This document shows positions 26,469-34,238 of a DNA stretch of 64,000 nucleotides, piece after piece. This DNA comes from CAYZXL01 sp964482435. GTDB lineage: Bacteria > Auribacterota > JABMQX01. Made by a program: the position numbers and the translations under genes. Under the pieces are notes generated by a model, which searched no databases, was not told the DNA's origin, and worked only from the letters and a program-made list of their open reading frames with translations. The stretch covers positions 1-64,000 of the forward strand of contig CAYZXL010000020.1 of the NCBI GenBank assembly GCA_964482435.1, in the 5' to 3' direction. How positions within the stretch are numbered: position 1 is the stretch's first letter; each line of letters begins with the position of its first letter.

Positions 26469-26791
26469 GTTTTTCGGCGGTGATCGGGGTGTTTTTGTCC
26501 ACGCAGCCGTGCGACATGCGTCGGTCCTTCGACGGGCTTTCGATGATGACCGAGCATATCATTGGGTGGAATCCATTTTCGGGGCATCTGTTTGTGTTCT
26601 GCGATCCCACCTGCGGCGGGACCGGGTGAGGATTCTGTATTGGGATCTCGCTCTGCCGAGGGCGGGGGACTGGGCGACCTGGTACAAGAGGGTCGAGGCG
26701 GGCAGGTTTCAGTTTCCGTTCAGCGAGACGGGGCGAAAGGAGGTAGCTGCCTGGAATCTTGCAATGCTTTTGGAAGGGATTGACCTGAAGC
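26462..26791 (+). pseudogene. IS66-family orf2 (tnpB) relic, frameshifted
   Basis: The first part, MLSFSAVIGVFLSTQPCDMRR then SFDGLSMMTEHIIGWNPFSG and HLFVFCD, is the classic IS66 TnpB start. The second part (RDRVRILYWD, TWYKRVEAGRFQFP, LAMLLEGIDLK) continues in another frame. Eight bases (CCCACCTG, 26606-26613) between the two blocks shift the frame and complete a 17-base palindrome. A further inserted stretch with a CTCG/CGAG palindrome follows ILYWD. No transposase orf3 is present, so the element is dead. Confidence 0.8.
26605..26621. repeat. 17-base palindrome inside the tnpB relic
   Basis: TCCCACC-TGC-GGCGGGA. It differs from 8598-8614 in the loop only, and lies exactly at the frame break of tnpB. 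Confidence 0.6.
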
Positions 26792-26845
26792 GGGGCAGCG
26801 GCGCAGGTACACGAGCCTTGCGTCGTGCTGGAAAAGGTATCGAGA

Positions 26846-26905
26846 CCCCAACGCCCAGGGTAAGGGGCGCGGCTTGTCCGCGTCACCTCGACCCTGTTGT
26901 TGGAC
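26846..26905 (-). other. attC-like integron recombination site (cassette 5)
   Basis: On the minus strand it runs from GTCCAAC (RYYYAAC core) to GTTGGGG (GTTRRRY core, last base off). Inner arms CAGGGT/ACCCTG and CGCGG/CCGCG pair, giving the nested stem expected of attC. It follows the stop of the 26927-27565 gene by 22 bases. Confidence 0.6.
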
Positions 26906-26926
26906 GTATTGCTTCTTCCCCAGGTT

Positions 26927-27565
26927 CTACCTTGCGGCCGATATGCGAAAGGCTTTGAATTGCCCCAGAGCGTATGTGTGAAATTCATCCGGTCCGTAAA
27001 GACCGCCAGATCCTCGCCTATCCACAAGAGAGCCACAAATCCCATCAACTACCCTGCCAACCAGGCTGTAGAGGATTCGATCAAGGTTCTGCTTGTAGGT
27101 AATTGTCCCTGTGTGAGAGGCCCCCCTGATCCAGTATGTTCTCTCGCCACTGCCTGCATACTTCTTGGCCTGAATGGCCCATTCGCTTACTCCGTTGACG
27201 AATATAACCTCTCCTCCGAGGAGACGTCCTGGGAAAAGACTTCTCAGAAACGTGGACTTCTCTCGCTGATAAACATCATCGGGAACGATTTCGAGGAACG
27301 CAACTGAACCTGTGAATTTCAGACCAATGTCGCTGTCATAGACGGGGATGCCTTGTCGGCTGCGGGGACTCGCAGGCAATTCAACAGCCGGGGATTTGGC
27401 GGCTACAGACTTCCTTGATGAGCCTACACATCCCCGCACTCCGAGTACCAGGAGAACGATAACCGCCAGAGGAATCAGTTTTGGCGCGTGTCTGCGAAGC
27501 CATGAACTTTTGACAGCGGGTTCCGCGTTGTCGCGCTTCTCTTGGGATTTCTCATTCACACTCAT
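26927..27565 (-). CDS. Membrane-anchored protein of unknown function (cassette gene 5)
   Basis: A 212-residue protein with a charged N-tail, one transmembrane helix at residues 27-45 (LIPLAVIVLLVLGVRGCVG) and a ~165-residue outside domain rich in beta-type sequence (DSDIGLKFTGSVAFLEIVPDDV). I recognise no family. AGAAAGGAG precedes ATG 27565. It lies between two attC-like sites on the minus strand, as expected for an integron cassette, and uses a lower-GC codon mix than the chaperonin genes. Confidence 0.65.
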   Translation of the reverse strand: MSVNEKSQEKRDNAEPAVKSSWLRRHAPKLIPLAVIVLLVLGVRGCVGSSRKSVAAKSPAVELPASPRSRQGIPVYDSDIGLKFTGSVAFLEIVPDDVYQREKSTFLRSLFPGRLLGGEVIFVNGVSEWAIQAKKYAGSGERTYWIRGASHTGTITYKQNLDRILYSLVGRVVDGICGSLVDRRGSGGLYGPDEFHTYALGQFKAFRISAAR

Positions 27566-27598
27566 TCTGGTCTCCTTTCTTTTTCCGTCCAGCGTCAC

Positions 27599-27667
27599 GC
27601 TTAACCTGCGAGTAACCGCAGGCACGGACTCTGGAAATCCGTAAATTGCACATGCGGTTGGTTGCGA
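27599..27667 (-). other. attC-like integron recombination site (cassette 4)
   Basis: The minus strand reads CGCAAC at one end and GTTAAGC (perfect GTTRRRY) at the other. AACCGCA (27614-27620) pairs with TGCGGTT (27653-27659), and ACGGA pairs with TCCGT inside. It follows the 27768-28229 gene. Confidence 0.5.
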
Positions 27668-27767
27668 GTCAGGCTGAAGCGATTGTTGTCTGTTTCCACA
27701 CAATAGTTGACGCGAGAGGCAAAGTCCTGAGGAGACTTGCGGACGATCCTCAGCGACTTGATAATCG

Positions 27768-28229
27768 TTACAAAAGAAAGGATAATGGGGCAGACATCCC
27801 AGACTGCTGCAGATGCCATTCCCAGTGCTGTCGCATGATTCTAATGAGCGGCATGTAGATCAGCGCGGGGCACAGGATGTAGAAAGGTAGCAACCAAGGA
27901 GACCAACCGGGAATCCTATCGGGTGGCCGGCCCATTTGCTCTGAGAGCATCTTCTTCGCGGCTTTGTACGTCCGGTGGACCGAATTGTACCCCAGGGTGT
28001 ACACAGCACCGATGAACGCACCGACCCCGTCAGGCAAGGTCTCTCCGTTGTGTGCAGCTGCCTCCCGAATGAAGCGCATCTTGTGGGCGAAGGTGAATCC
28101 TATCATGATTGGGCCCAACGGTAAGACAACGGGGATAGAAAAGGGCAACCAACTGATGATCGGAATCCAAAGCCACCAGTAGGAGCCCTCTCTGAAGGTC
28201 AAGGCCGCCCCTGTCGTGTTCTGGCTCAT
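27768..28229 (-). CDS. Small membrane protein of unknown function (cassette gene 4)
   Basis: A 153-residue protein with two or three hydrophobic segments (WWLWIPIISWLPFSIPVV, PWLLPFYILCPALIYMPLI). No catalytic motif or known family is seen. The ATG at 28229 has AAAGGAGGG at good spacing. It sits between attC-like sites at 28248-28320 and 27599-27667, so it is most likely a gene cassette. Its host role is unknown. Confidence 0.65.
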   Translation of the reverse strand: MSQNTTGAALTFREGSYWWLWIPIISWLPFSIPVVLPLGPIMIGFTFAHKMRFIREAAAHNGETLPDGVGAFIGAVYTLGYNSVHRTYKAAKKMLSEQMGRPPDRIPGWSPWLLPFYILCPALIYMPLIRIMRQHWEWHLQQSGMSAPLSFLL

Positions 28230-28247
28230 TCTCTGCCCTCCTTTCAT

Positions 28248-28320
28248 GCCGAACGGCGCGCGTCACGGGTTGCCGGAAACCGAACGCTGTAACTAATCCG
28301 CGTGCAGGCGTTTGTTATCT
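28248..28320 (-). other. attC-like integron recombination site (cassette 3)
   Basis: The minus strand starts AGATAACAAACGCCTGCAC, like the L'' part of many attC sites, and ends GTTCGGC. CACGGGTT and AATCCGCGTG pair imperfectly inside. Core bases deviate from consensus at two positions. Confidence 0.5.
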
Positions 28321-28346
28321 GTTCTCATATGTTGGCGTACGACCCT

Positions 28347-28982
28347 TCACTTCCGTGTCTTTTTAACGACCTTTATTGACTTAACAATGGCAGAGAGATC
28401 TTTTGCGTGTCTATTGAACGTGGCTACGTCATCGCATATGATTTGGAGCGAATATATCATTTTCGGGTATTCTGGCACAAAAAATGAGTACATCTGCAAG
28501 CGGCCTCCTTCTATCGTCTCGACGTCCTGAAGAAGGCAGGTTATACCGTCGATTTCCAGCTTTGACACACCCTTGCTGGTTTTCCTAAGTCGACCTGTAT
28601 TTATTCCCCATTTCACTCTTTCGGCATTCGTCTTGTACATGTCTTCGCGATCCATGATTATAGGTGAGGTCACTCCTAAAAAAGTGAGAAGTATTCGCTT
28701 ACTCGCGCTTTGCAATTGAAATCCGGAGACGAACCGAATAGTTTTTTCGCTCAAATCATTTGGATCAGCGGACTTTGAGTCCTCTGCCAGTTCGCGACCG
28801 CCAGCCACCGCCACCTTCATCGCCTCCTCCAACATCCGATCTGACATTCTGGTCCATGTTGACGGCAGGGTCACCTGGAAAATCCCTTCGTGATATGTAG
28901 TGTATTCACAGATACCCTCAAGTGACACTAATACCACGGCAGCGCAGGCTAGCAAAAAAATTGCTGTAAGACGGCTCTTCAT
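28347..28982 (-). CDS. Exported protein of unknown function (cassette gene 3)
   Basis: A 211-residue exported protein. A signal peptide (MKSRLTAIFLLACAAVVLVSLEG) precedes YTTYHEGIFQVTLPSTWTRM, a pattern seen in exported proteins that begin with a short PsbP-like strand. AAGGAGG precedes ATG 28982. The low GC of its sequence compared with flanking host genes fits a foreign cassette. It shares the general plan, but not sequence, with the 29093-29677 protein (ISFPVPKGL, a similar opening). Confidence 0.7.
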   Translation of the reverse strand: MKSRLTAIFLLACAAVVLVSLEGICEYTTYHEGIFQVTLPSTWTRMSDRMLEEAMKVAVAGGRELAEDSKSADPNDLSEKTIRFVSGFQLQSASKRILLTFLGVTSPIIMDREDMYKTNAERVKWGINTGRLRKTSKGVSKLEIDGITCLLQDVETIEGGRLQMYSFFVPEYPKMIYSLQIICDDVATFNRHAKDLSAIVKSIKVVKKTRK

Positions 28983-29009
28983 ATCTATCCCTCCTTCTGA
29001 TTGCTTGAC

Positions 29010-29067
29010 CGATAACGTCTCGGGTCAGGCGCGCGGGTACCGCGTCGGCTGCACCCGCTGGTTAGGC
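29010..29067 (-). other. attC-like integron recombination site (cassette 2)
   Basis: The minus strand opens with GCCTAAC, a perfect RYYYAAC core, and ends GTTATCG. CGGGT pairs with ACCCG, and CGCGG-GTA-CCGCG forms the tip. It is 26 bases upstream of the stop-proximal end of the next cassette. Confidence 0.6.
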
Positions 29068-29092
29068 GGACGCAGATGACCCGAGCCATGCG

Positions 29093-29677
29093 CTACCTGA
29101 ACTCCATCTTTGAGAAAATAGGGTCGAAGAATTCTTTGTTCGCCTGTTCATATCTCTCTTGGGCGGTCGCGCATGTGAAAGTAAAGCTCCGCCCATTGTG
29201 CAGGAAAATGACCTGCCGCAGTGTCCCCAGAACGTTGCCCCTCATGTTGTAGACATGTTCTACTGCCAACTTGTCGCCTTTTGTCCCGACCTTGATGAAC
29301 TTTACAGAGATCTTCCTGTATCCGGGCAGTGATGCAGTTGGAGGGTTGGTGTCGAGGAGTTCCTTGAACTGCTTGAGGTCAGCCTCCGTGACGCCTGTTG
29401 AGTACTTGGCACCAACGTTCTCGTCCTTGAAGTCAGGGTTGACAAGGTAGATAAACTGTCTTCGAGTGAATAGAGGTGCAAGCGGCCCGGGGTTGTCTGG
29501 CGTATATAAATCCAAGCCCTTTGGCACGGGGAATGATATACGGAACTCCTCATTGGAGTAGGTCGTCCCCTCGCGGTCCTTGGACTCTGCTGTCCCTGCG
29601 GGATTCGCGAGACAGACCGCACCAGCGGTGCAAATGACGCGACCCAAAGCTTTCCAATTAACCAATCGACTGCTCAT
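29093..29677 (-). CDS. Exported protein of unknown function (cassette gene 2)
   Basis: A 194-residue exported protein. ATG 29677 follows AAAGGGG, with a signal-type stretch (LGRVICTAGAVCLANPAGTA) and the domain FRISFPVPKGLDLYTPDN onwards. HNGRSFTFTCATAQERYEQANKEFFDPIFSKMEF is the tail, typical of small PsbP-like or exported stress proteins where a helix follows a strand pair. No known catalytic residues are seen. It lies between attC-like sites at 29700-29771 and 29010-29067. Confidence 0.68.
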   Translation of the reverse strand: MSSRLVNWKALGRVICTAGAVCLANPAGTAESKDREGTTYSNEEFRISFPVPKGLDLYTPDNPGPLAPLFTRRQFIYLVNPDFKDENVGAKYSTGVTEADLKQFKELLDTNPPTASLPGYRKISVKFIKVGTKGDKLAVEHVYNMRGNVLGTLRQVIFLHNGRSFTFTCATAQERYEQANKEFFDPIFSKMEFR

Positions 29678-29699
29678 CTTCGTTCCCCTTTCTTTGGTT

Positions 29700-29771
29700 G
29701 CCCAACGACCAAGCTGACCGCCGGCTATGGAGCGCAGCGGAACAGCCGTCCGGTGCAGCGCCTTGTTAGCC
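29700..29771 (-). other. attC-like integron recombination site (cassette 1)
   Basis: The minus strand starts GGCTAACAAGGCGCTGCACC and ends GTTGGGC, a perfect GTTRRRY. GCTGCACCGGACGGCT and AGCCGGCGGTCAGC pair imperfectly. It directly follows the methyltransferase stop and precedes the next cassette gene by 22 bases. Confidence 0.7.
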
Positions 29772-29780
29772 GCTGAGGCA

Positions 29781-30530
29781 CTATTTTGTGCAATAGTAGA
29801 TCTGACCACTCGCAGGTGTTAACCCCATTGGGATCGCTTCTTCGTTCTGAACAAAGTCGTTGACCTCAGTGATTTCTACTCTGAAACCTGCCTCACGAAG
29901 TCTATCAACGTAGTCTGGTCCATACCTTCGAACATGATCTTTTTGACCAAAAGCCTTTAATCGCTCTAGAGGTTCGACAATTGATGGATCTTCAAATGTC
30001 TCATCAGCGGTGACTGGTACAAGCAATATCGCCCAACCATTGCTCTTCAGTACTCGACAAAACTCTCTCATGGCTTTCTTATCATCCTGGACATGCTCCA
30101 AGACATGACTGCAATAGATGACATCGAATGACTGATCGGGGTACTCAATGTTGGTGATATCCATTTTCACCATCGCACGTGCGTTGAATAAATCAGCGGT
30201 TAAGTAGTTATCTCCAAGTCGTTTCTTGAACCTTGATTCAAAGCATAATTCCGGGGCAACATGTAGCATCTTTTTTGGCGTGCCATCAAAGAGATCGGTC
30301 TTTCTTGATACATAGAGCCACAAGAAGCGATGGCGTTCGAGAGCGCCGCAATGAGCGCATTCAGCATCTTTGCGAGGCACCACTCCAAACGGACGAAATC
30401 GACGAGATGACTTGCCACATACGGGGCAAAACCTTCCCTTCCCGTAGTAGGGCACCTTCCTCACAACGTCCTTGAAACGTCTGAGAGGTTTTTTTGCCCA
30501 CCCTGGCAGTCTTGAGATAATTGATTTCAT
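29781..30530 (-). CDS. SAM-dependent class I methyltransferase with zinc-ribbon N-terminus (cassette gene 1)
   Basis: A 249-residue methyltransferase. Two cysteine pairs, FCPVCGKSSRRF and CAHCGALERHRFLW, make a small zinc ribbon. The methyltransferase domain follows: KKMLHVAPELCFESR and YLTADL form the start of the fold, FDVIYCSHVLEHVQDDKKAM is the motif IV region and ILLVPV the next strand. Family members methylate small molecules or glycan units; the substrate is unknown. It is the first gene after the integrase relic and is read in the same direction. The next site GTTAGCC begins 19 bases upstream of its start. Confidence 0.85.
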   Translation of the reverse strand: MKSIISRLPGWAKKPLRRFKDVVRKVPYYGKGRFCPVCGKSSRRFRPFGVVPRKDAECAHCGALERHRFLWLYVSRKTDLFDGTPKKMLHVAPELCFESRFKKRLGDNYLTADLFNARAMVKMDITNIEYPDQSFDVIYCSHVLEHVQDDKKAMREFCRVLKSNGWAILLVPVTADETFEDPSIVEPLERLKAFGQKDHVRRYGPDYVDRLREAGFRVEITEVNDFVQNEEAIPMGLTPASGQIYYCTK

Positions 30531-30541
30531 ATTCCGTCTCT

Positions 30542-30579
30542 TTTATGCGGCTAACAATAATCAGACTGACCCGCATAAA
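30542..30579 (-). other. Possible attI site of the integron
   Basis: GTTAGCC on the minus strand (30555-30549) sits inside an inverted repeat TTTATGCGG (30542-30550) / CCGCATAAA (30571-30579). It is placed between the integrase relic and the first cassette, where attI is expected. No experimental proof is possible from sequence. Confidence 0.4.
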
Positions 30580-30616
30580 GCCCGGAGTTTCGTTTTTCTG
30601 CCCCTATGAGCTGCCC

Positions 30617-30710
30617 CCGGAATGGCTTCCGGAGGCGCTAAGCCCTTTGTCTTGCGGTGGTTGCGGTCTATCCAGCGGCTTATCACGGCATCTTATGCCG
30701 ACCGGCATAA
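30617..30710. other. Two hairpins between intI relic and first cassette
   Basis: CCGGAA-TGGC-TTCCGG (30617-30632) and TTATGCC-GACC-GGCATAA (30693-30710) are perfect stems. The second lies 18 bases after the integrase stop and may be its terminator, or a structured part of attI. Confidence 0.4.
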
Positions 30711-30727
30711 TAACCTCCTCGATTGCC

Positions 30728-30990
30728 TCAAAGCCCGTCCAGCGGACTACGAACACCCACCGGGCGACGCTTGAGGACGTGGGTATAGATCATTGTCGTG
30801 TTGACATGGCTATGGCCCATCCCGCGGAACGCGGGACTGGTCGGTTCGAATATGGGAGCCGCTTTCGAGCAAGTGGGCGGCGAAGGAATGACGGAATGTG
30901 TGGCAGGTGGCCCGCTTGGTCAAACCGGCTTTCCTGGCTGCGCAGGCAACCGGCTTCTGCACGATGGATTCGTGGGCGTCATCGCCCTTA
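30728..30990 (-). pseudogene. Integron integrase (intI) remnant, C-terminal part, frameshifted
   Basis: On the minus strand, ESIVQKPVACAARKAGLTKR and ATCHTFRHSFAAHLLESG match the C-terminal catalytic region of integron integrases (tyrosine recombinases; HTFRH holds the active-site His-x-x-Arg). The tail MGHSHVNTTMIYTHVLKRR, ending RSPLDGL, continues in a shifted frame and contains the nucleophile Tyr (MIYTH). The two parts are separated by a 17-base palindrome where EELL-type codons are expected. The N-terminal two thirds are missing. Confidence 0.82.
30820..30836. repeat. 17-base palindrome at the intI frame break
   Basis: TCCCGCG-GAA-CGCGGGA, perfect 7-bp arms. Its 15-base core recurs at 34524-34540. 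Confidence 0.75.
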
Positions 30991-31442
30991 AGAAGTCTCA
31001 GCGGCGGCCTCGGCCCGCTCATGGCTATTTCCCCCAATCGTTTGACTGCCTCCTCCGAAAGCGCCGTGTCCTTCCACGCGGTTCTCATTATGCCAGACCC
31101 GGGAGCGGTGTCAAGCCCAAGTTGACCGAAGTGGCGTGTTGGGCCCATGTCCGCACCGCCCTGAGCCTCGGACGGGGGCTGTTCTTTAGCAGCAATAAAG
31201 GCGGGCGAACCGCGGCGATCCGCACCAGGTTTATGATTACATGCAGGCGGCTCCAGGCCAATCTCTTCGCCTACCTCCGCGACGTCCTTGAGCGCATCAG
31301 GGCCCGCCCTGTCAACCGCCTCAAGGAACCCCTCCCGGATAACCGGAAAGCCGCTCAACCACCCAGAACGTCCCGGCCTGATCCCCCATACCGGCTACGT
31401 GGGTCCCAACTCCATGTGTTTTCGGCGGGCGCACACAGGGGC
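30991..31442. other. Decayed region upstream of the intI relic
   Basis: No intact gene. It carries a strong promoter-like pair (31087-31114) pointing to the integron; otherwise no family motif is visible. Confidence 0.5.
31087..31114 (-). promoter_or_regulatory. Sigma-70-type promoter pointing into the integron
   Basis: On the minus strand TTGACA, 16 bases, CATAAT. The -35 is perfect and the -10 matches five of six. No other gene lies between it and the integrase relic. Confidence 0.6.
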
Positions 31443-32144
31443 TCAGTAAGTTTTCGGGCGGGGGGCGTAAGGGCGAAGGGCGAGGTACTGCCGTACTTGT
31501 TCGATTCGGTCCGGGCGGTCAAGGATTGTAATTGTGGCGAGGTCTTCGTAGAAGCGGAGGCGCTTCCCCGCCCGGCGGTAATCTTCCGATTCGGGCTTCA
31601 GGATTCGTCTCACTCCTTCGTAGCTGTCCTCGGCAATTTCGCTGGCGAGCGTTGGCTTTGCCTCCAGAAAAGGTGGGTCAACAAGGCTCAGGACAGTGAG
31701 AACGTTGCCGGAAAGTTCCCCGGAAGTGGCGAGGAGAAAGGTCATCCGATCCTCGAGCATCGTTTGAAGGCAGACAACAAACTCTGCGTCTCCGGCAATC
31801 AGGGCGTGCCGCGAGTATTTCTCGACCGAAAACAGAGTGCCGGCGTTCTGCGAGTTCTCGATGAGCAAGTCGCGAACGACGCCGCTTTGGAGGAGCTTTT
31901 CGGCGCGCAACAACTCCTCCCTGGAAAGCTCCAGCTCCCGCCGGATGAAAGCTGGCTTGTGCATCGCTTTGGTTACGAAGTCCTTGTAGTCCTGGCGCCT
32001 CCAGACAATTCCACCGCCGACTTTTCTTTCAGGCCGGGACAGCGGCGCATGTGTGGAGGCCGAATCGGCGGCGTAGAATGGGGGAAAGGAAGCTGACGAA
32101 AACGCCGCGGTGAGGGTGAAAAGAAGAGCGCGCCGTATCCTCAT
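31443..32144 (-). CDS. Exported protein, tail related to the 32258-34066 protein
   Basis: A 233-residue exported protein. Signal peptide residues 1-26 (LLFTLTAAFSSASFPPFYAA). Its C-terminal ~40 residues (LATITILDRPDRIEQVRQYLALRPY) resemble the end of the neighbouring 602-residue protein (LGTVTVKDSAENLDQVYNFMESRPYL). Both also share a charged helix plus aromatic pattern before it. Family unknown. The start at 32144 has a weak site. It lies 113 bases downstream of its relative in the same orientation. Confidence 0.68.
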   Translation of the reverse strand: MRIRRALLFTLTAAFSSASFPPFYAADSASTHAPLSRPERKVGGGIVWRRQDYKDFVTKAMHKPAFIRRELELSREELLRAEKLLQSGVVRDLLIENSQNAGTLFSVEKYSRHALIAGDAEFVVCLQTMLEDRMTFLLATSGELSGNVLTVLSLVDPPFLEAKPTLASEIAEDSYEGVRRILKPESEDYRRAGKRLRFYEDLATITILDRPDRIEQVRQYLALRPYAPRPKTY

Positions 32145-32257
32145 TTCATTGCGTCACAGGCATGGAGGTTTCGCCAGATCGGACCTCACACGACAACGCT
32201 TCCCGTTCGGCACGCAGGATATTGCGACCGGCTCTCCTCAACCGCACCCCTTCCATT

Positions 32258-34066
32258 TCACTTCTGCACAAGGTAAGGTCTCGACTCCATGAAGTTATAG
32301 ACCTGGTCGAGGTTCTCCGCCGAATCCTTGACGGTCACGGTGCCGAGGCGGTCATTGAACCACCATTCTCTTCCCAGGGGAGCCTTCTCGGATGACCGCA
32401 GGACGTCATCCGCTGCCGCGTAGTTGTCGGTTGCCGTGCGAAGTGCGGCGTTGGGGTCGCTCTCGAAGAATCTCAAGTCCACAAGCGGAACAACATCCGC
32501 AACAAGGTCACCCATTTCCTCCCGCGTGAACAGCCGGTACGTCAGGTCGTCATCAATAATTGTCCGCACCTTCATGACGTCGTCGGGCGGGGCAGTTATG
32601 GTAAGCCTCTGCTTCATCTTGTCAAAGACGATTCGGCTTTTCTCGCCCCCTTCGCCTCCGGCAAGAAGGCTTTCGATGATCCCTTTGGAAATCAGGTCCT
32701 GGACCCTGTTGGACTGCCACCAGTCGAGGTCGTAATTTCTCGTGACGAGGACCCGTTGCAACTCACTCTTCCTTGCGATCGAGACGCCTTCCGGTGCGAC
32801 TTCCGGTTCCGGTTCTGCTATTTCCTCAACCTCCGGCTCAGGGGGGATAATCACCTCTTGCTCCTCGACGTACGGAGGCGGCTCAGCGTACCATCCGCCA
32901 TCGTAGTAATACTGACCGGTGACAGGGACCGGGACGAAGACCGGATAAGGCACCGGTTCATAGGCAACCCACCGCCCGTATTGGAAAATGTGGCCGCAGC
33001 TTGGTCCGTGGATATGCCCAAGCGGGAAGGGAAGCCATCGCCCGTGGCCGAAGTAGTAATTGGAGCTCCGGCCGTAATAGTAGTAAGGGCGTCTGTACGT
33101 ATTGCGCCGCTGCGCGCCGTAATACCAGCGCGAATGCATGTCCGGAACAGTGTGGCCCCGGCTGTACCGGGAGGTTACGTAATCCCCGGCATGGCCGCGG
33201 GAGAACCTCGATGTCACAAAATCGCCCGTGCTGCCCCGAGAATATCGTGGAGTTACATAGTCTCGAGCACCGCCACGGGAGTACCGTGAGGTTACGTACG
33301 GCGCGCCGGTGCGGCTGCGAATAGTGCCCGGGATAACCCCGGAGCCACGTGCGGCGGTCGCCGTTTCCCGCGCCACGGCTCTCGGCAGAGCGCTGAACCC
33401 CTGGAATTCCGGCCTCGTCGGGCGAGACGACTCGCTCGTCGCGATTGTCCCCGTGGATACACGCGGCGTCCGAACCGTGAGGGAACGTGGGCTTGTCGGG
33501 AGGGTGGAGGTACTGGATTCGGAAGACGACCGAGCTCTCGCACCGGCCATGTCCATGATTCTTCGACCAAGCGTCGTCATCCTCGGAGTGCTCACCGGCT
33601 GCGTGACCGTGGCGGTCGCCCGCGAAACAGGCGCAGAACCGATGGAACGCGTGGCTGGAGGACGAGAGACAACCGCCTGTTTTGGGACAGTGCGCTCAAC
33701 AGTGGGGCTCGGCCGCGGCGCTGTCCTGATCGCCGGAATCGTAGCAGCCCGTGTCGGCCGAGGACTTGCAGACCTCACGGAAACCGGCGGTGAGGACCTC
33801 GGCGCCGGGGTGAACGTCGGGCGGGCAGGGGACGGAGAAGTCCTGACGGGCGTCTGCGATTTCTCTCCCTTCGCCTTCTCGAGAATAGTCCTGCCAAGCC
33901 GAGAAAGGGCAGCCCCCCAAACCTTAGCTTGCGGGACGAAGAGAGTTGCCCCAGCTCGAGTTACAAAGAGTCCAGTCGCTCTCGCGTGTCCTTGTCCGCT
34001 CGCCGCTCCAGCAGCGCCGAAAACAAGCATCAGCACGACAGCACTTGCGGCAAACAACCTTTTCAT
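32258..34066 (-). CDS. Exported protein with S/P/T-rich region and tandem 13-residue repeats
   Basis: A 602-residue exported protein. A signal peptide (1-24) is followed by ~180 residues rich in P, S, R and T, then four tandem 13-residue repeats of YVTSRYSRGx... type (residues ~255-305; the third reads FVTSRFSRG). A Y/R/W-rich stretch, a proline/glutamate segment (EEQEVIIPPEPEVEEIAEPE) and a C-terminal domain resembling a secretin-type N domain (RIVFDKMKQRLTITAPPDDV, then IDDDLTYRLF) follow. No enzyme motif is visible; it may be a surface or sheath protein. AGGAGGG precedes it. Confidence 0.7.
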   Translation of the reverse strand: MKRLFAASAVVLMLVFGAAGAASGQGHARATGLFVTRAGATLFVPQAKVWGAALSRLGRTILEKAKGEKSQTPVRTSPSPARPTFTPAPRSSPPVSVRSASPRPTRAATIPAIRTAPRPSPTVERTVPKQAVVSRPPATRSIGSAPVSRATATVTQPVSTPRMTTLGRRIMDMAGARARSSSESSTSTLPTSPRSLTVRTPRVSTGTIATSESSRPTRPEFQGFSALPRAVARETATAARGSGVIPGTIRSRTGAPYVTSRYSRGGARDYVTPRYSRGSTGDFVTSRFSRGHAGDYVTSRYSRGHTVPDMHSRWYYGAQRRNTYRRPYYYYGRSSNYYFGHGRWLPFPLGHIHGPSCGHIFQYGRWVAYEPVPYPVFVPVPVTGQYYYDGGWYAEPPPYVEEQEVIIPPEPEVEEIAEPEPEVAPEGVSIARKSELQRVLVTRNYDLDWWQSNRVQDLISKGIIESLLAGGEGGEKSRIVFDKMKQRLTITAPPDDVMKVRTIIDDDLTYRLFTREEMGDLVADVVPLVDLRFFESDPNAALRTATDNYAAADDVLRSSEKAPLGREWWFNDRLGTVTVKDSAENLDQVYNFMESRPYLVQK

Positions 34067-34097
34067 ATTTGGGCCCTCCTGAAGACCAACTTAAGTA

Positions 34098-34126
34098 AAT
34101 ATAGCACATCGAGTGGCGAATTTCAA
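34098..34126 (-). promoter_or_regulatory. Sigma-70-type promoter of the 32258-34066 gene
   Basis: Minus strand TTGAAA, 17 bases, TATATT, 32 bases upstream of the start codon. Confidence 0.6.
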
Positions 34127-34238
34127 GCCCTTTTGCGTACTCAATAGTTTAGACGATTCCGACTTCAATCATATTCATTATGTGCGCCGCTCATGAGCGA
34201 CTCGCCTGAAAATAACCGCTACGCGGCGAGCGGGGACT

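Noticed and set aside
26245..27048. A 267-codon minus-strand frame
   Set aside because: Covers the IS66 relic and the attC-like site in the wrong direction; no family likeness.
27601..27819. A 72-codon minus-strand frame after the cassette 4 gene
   Set aside because: It lies over the attC-like palindrome (27599-27667) and overlaps the previous gene; no start site.
30798..32096. A 432-codon plus-strand open frame
   Set aside because: It runs antisense across the intI relic and the exported protein at 31443-32144, has no motif or ribosome site, and arises from GC-rich codon bias.
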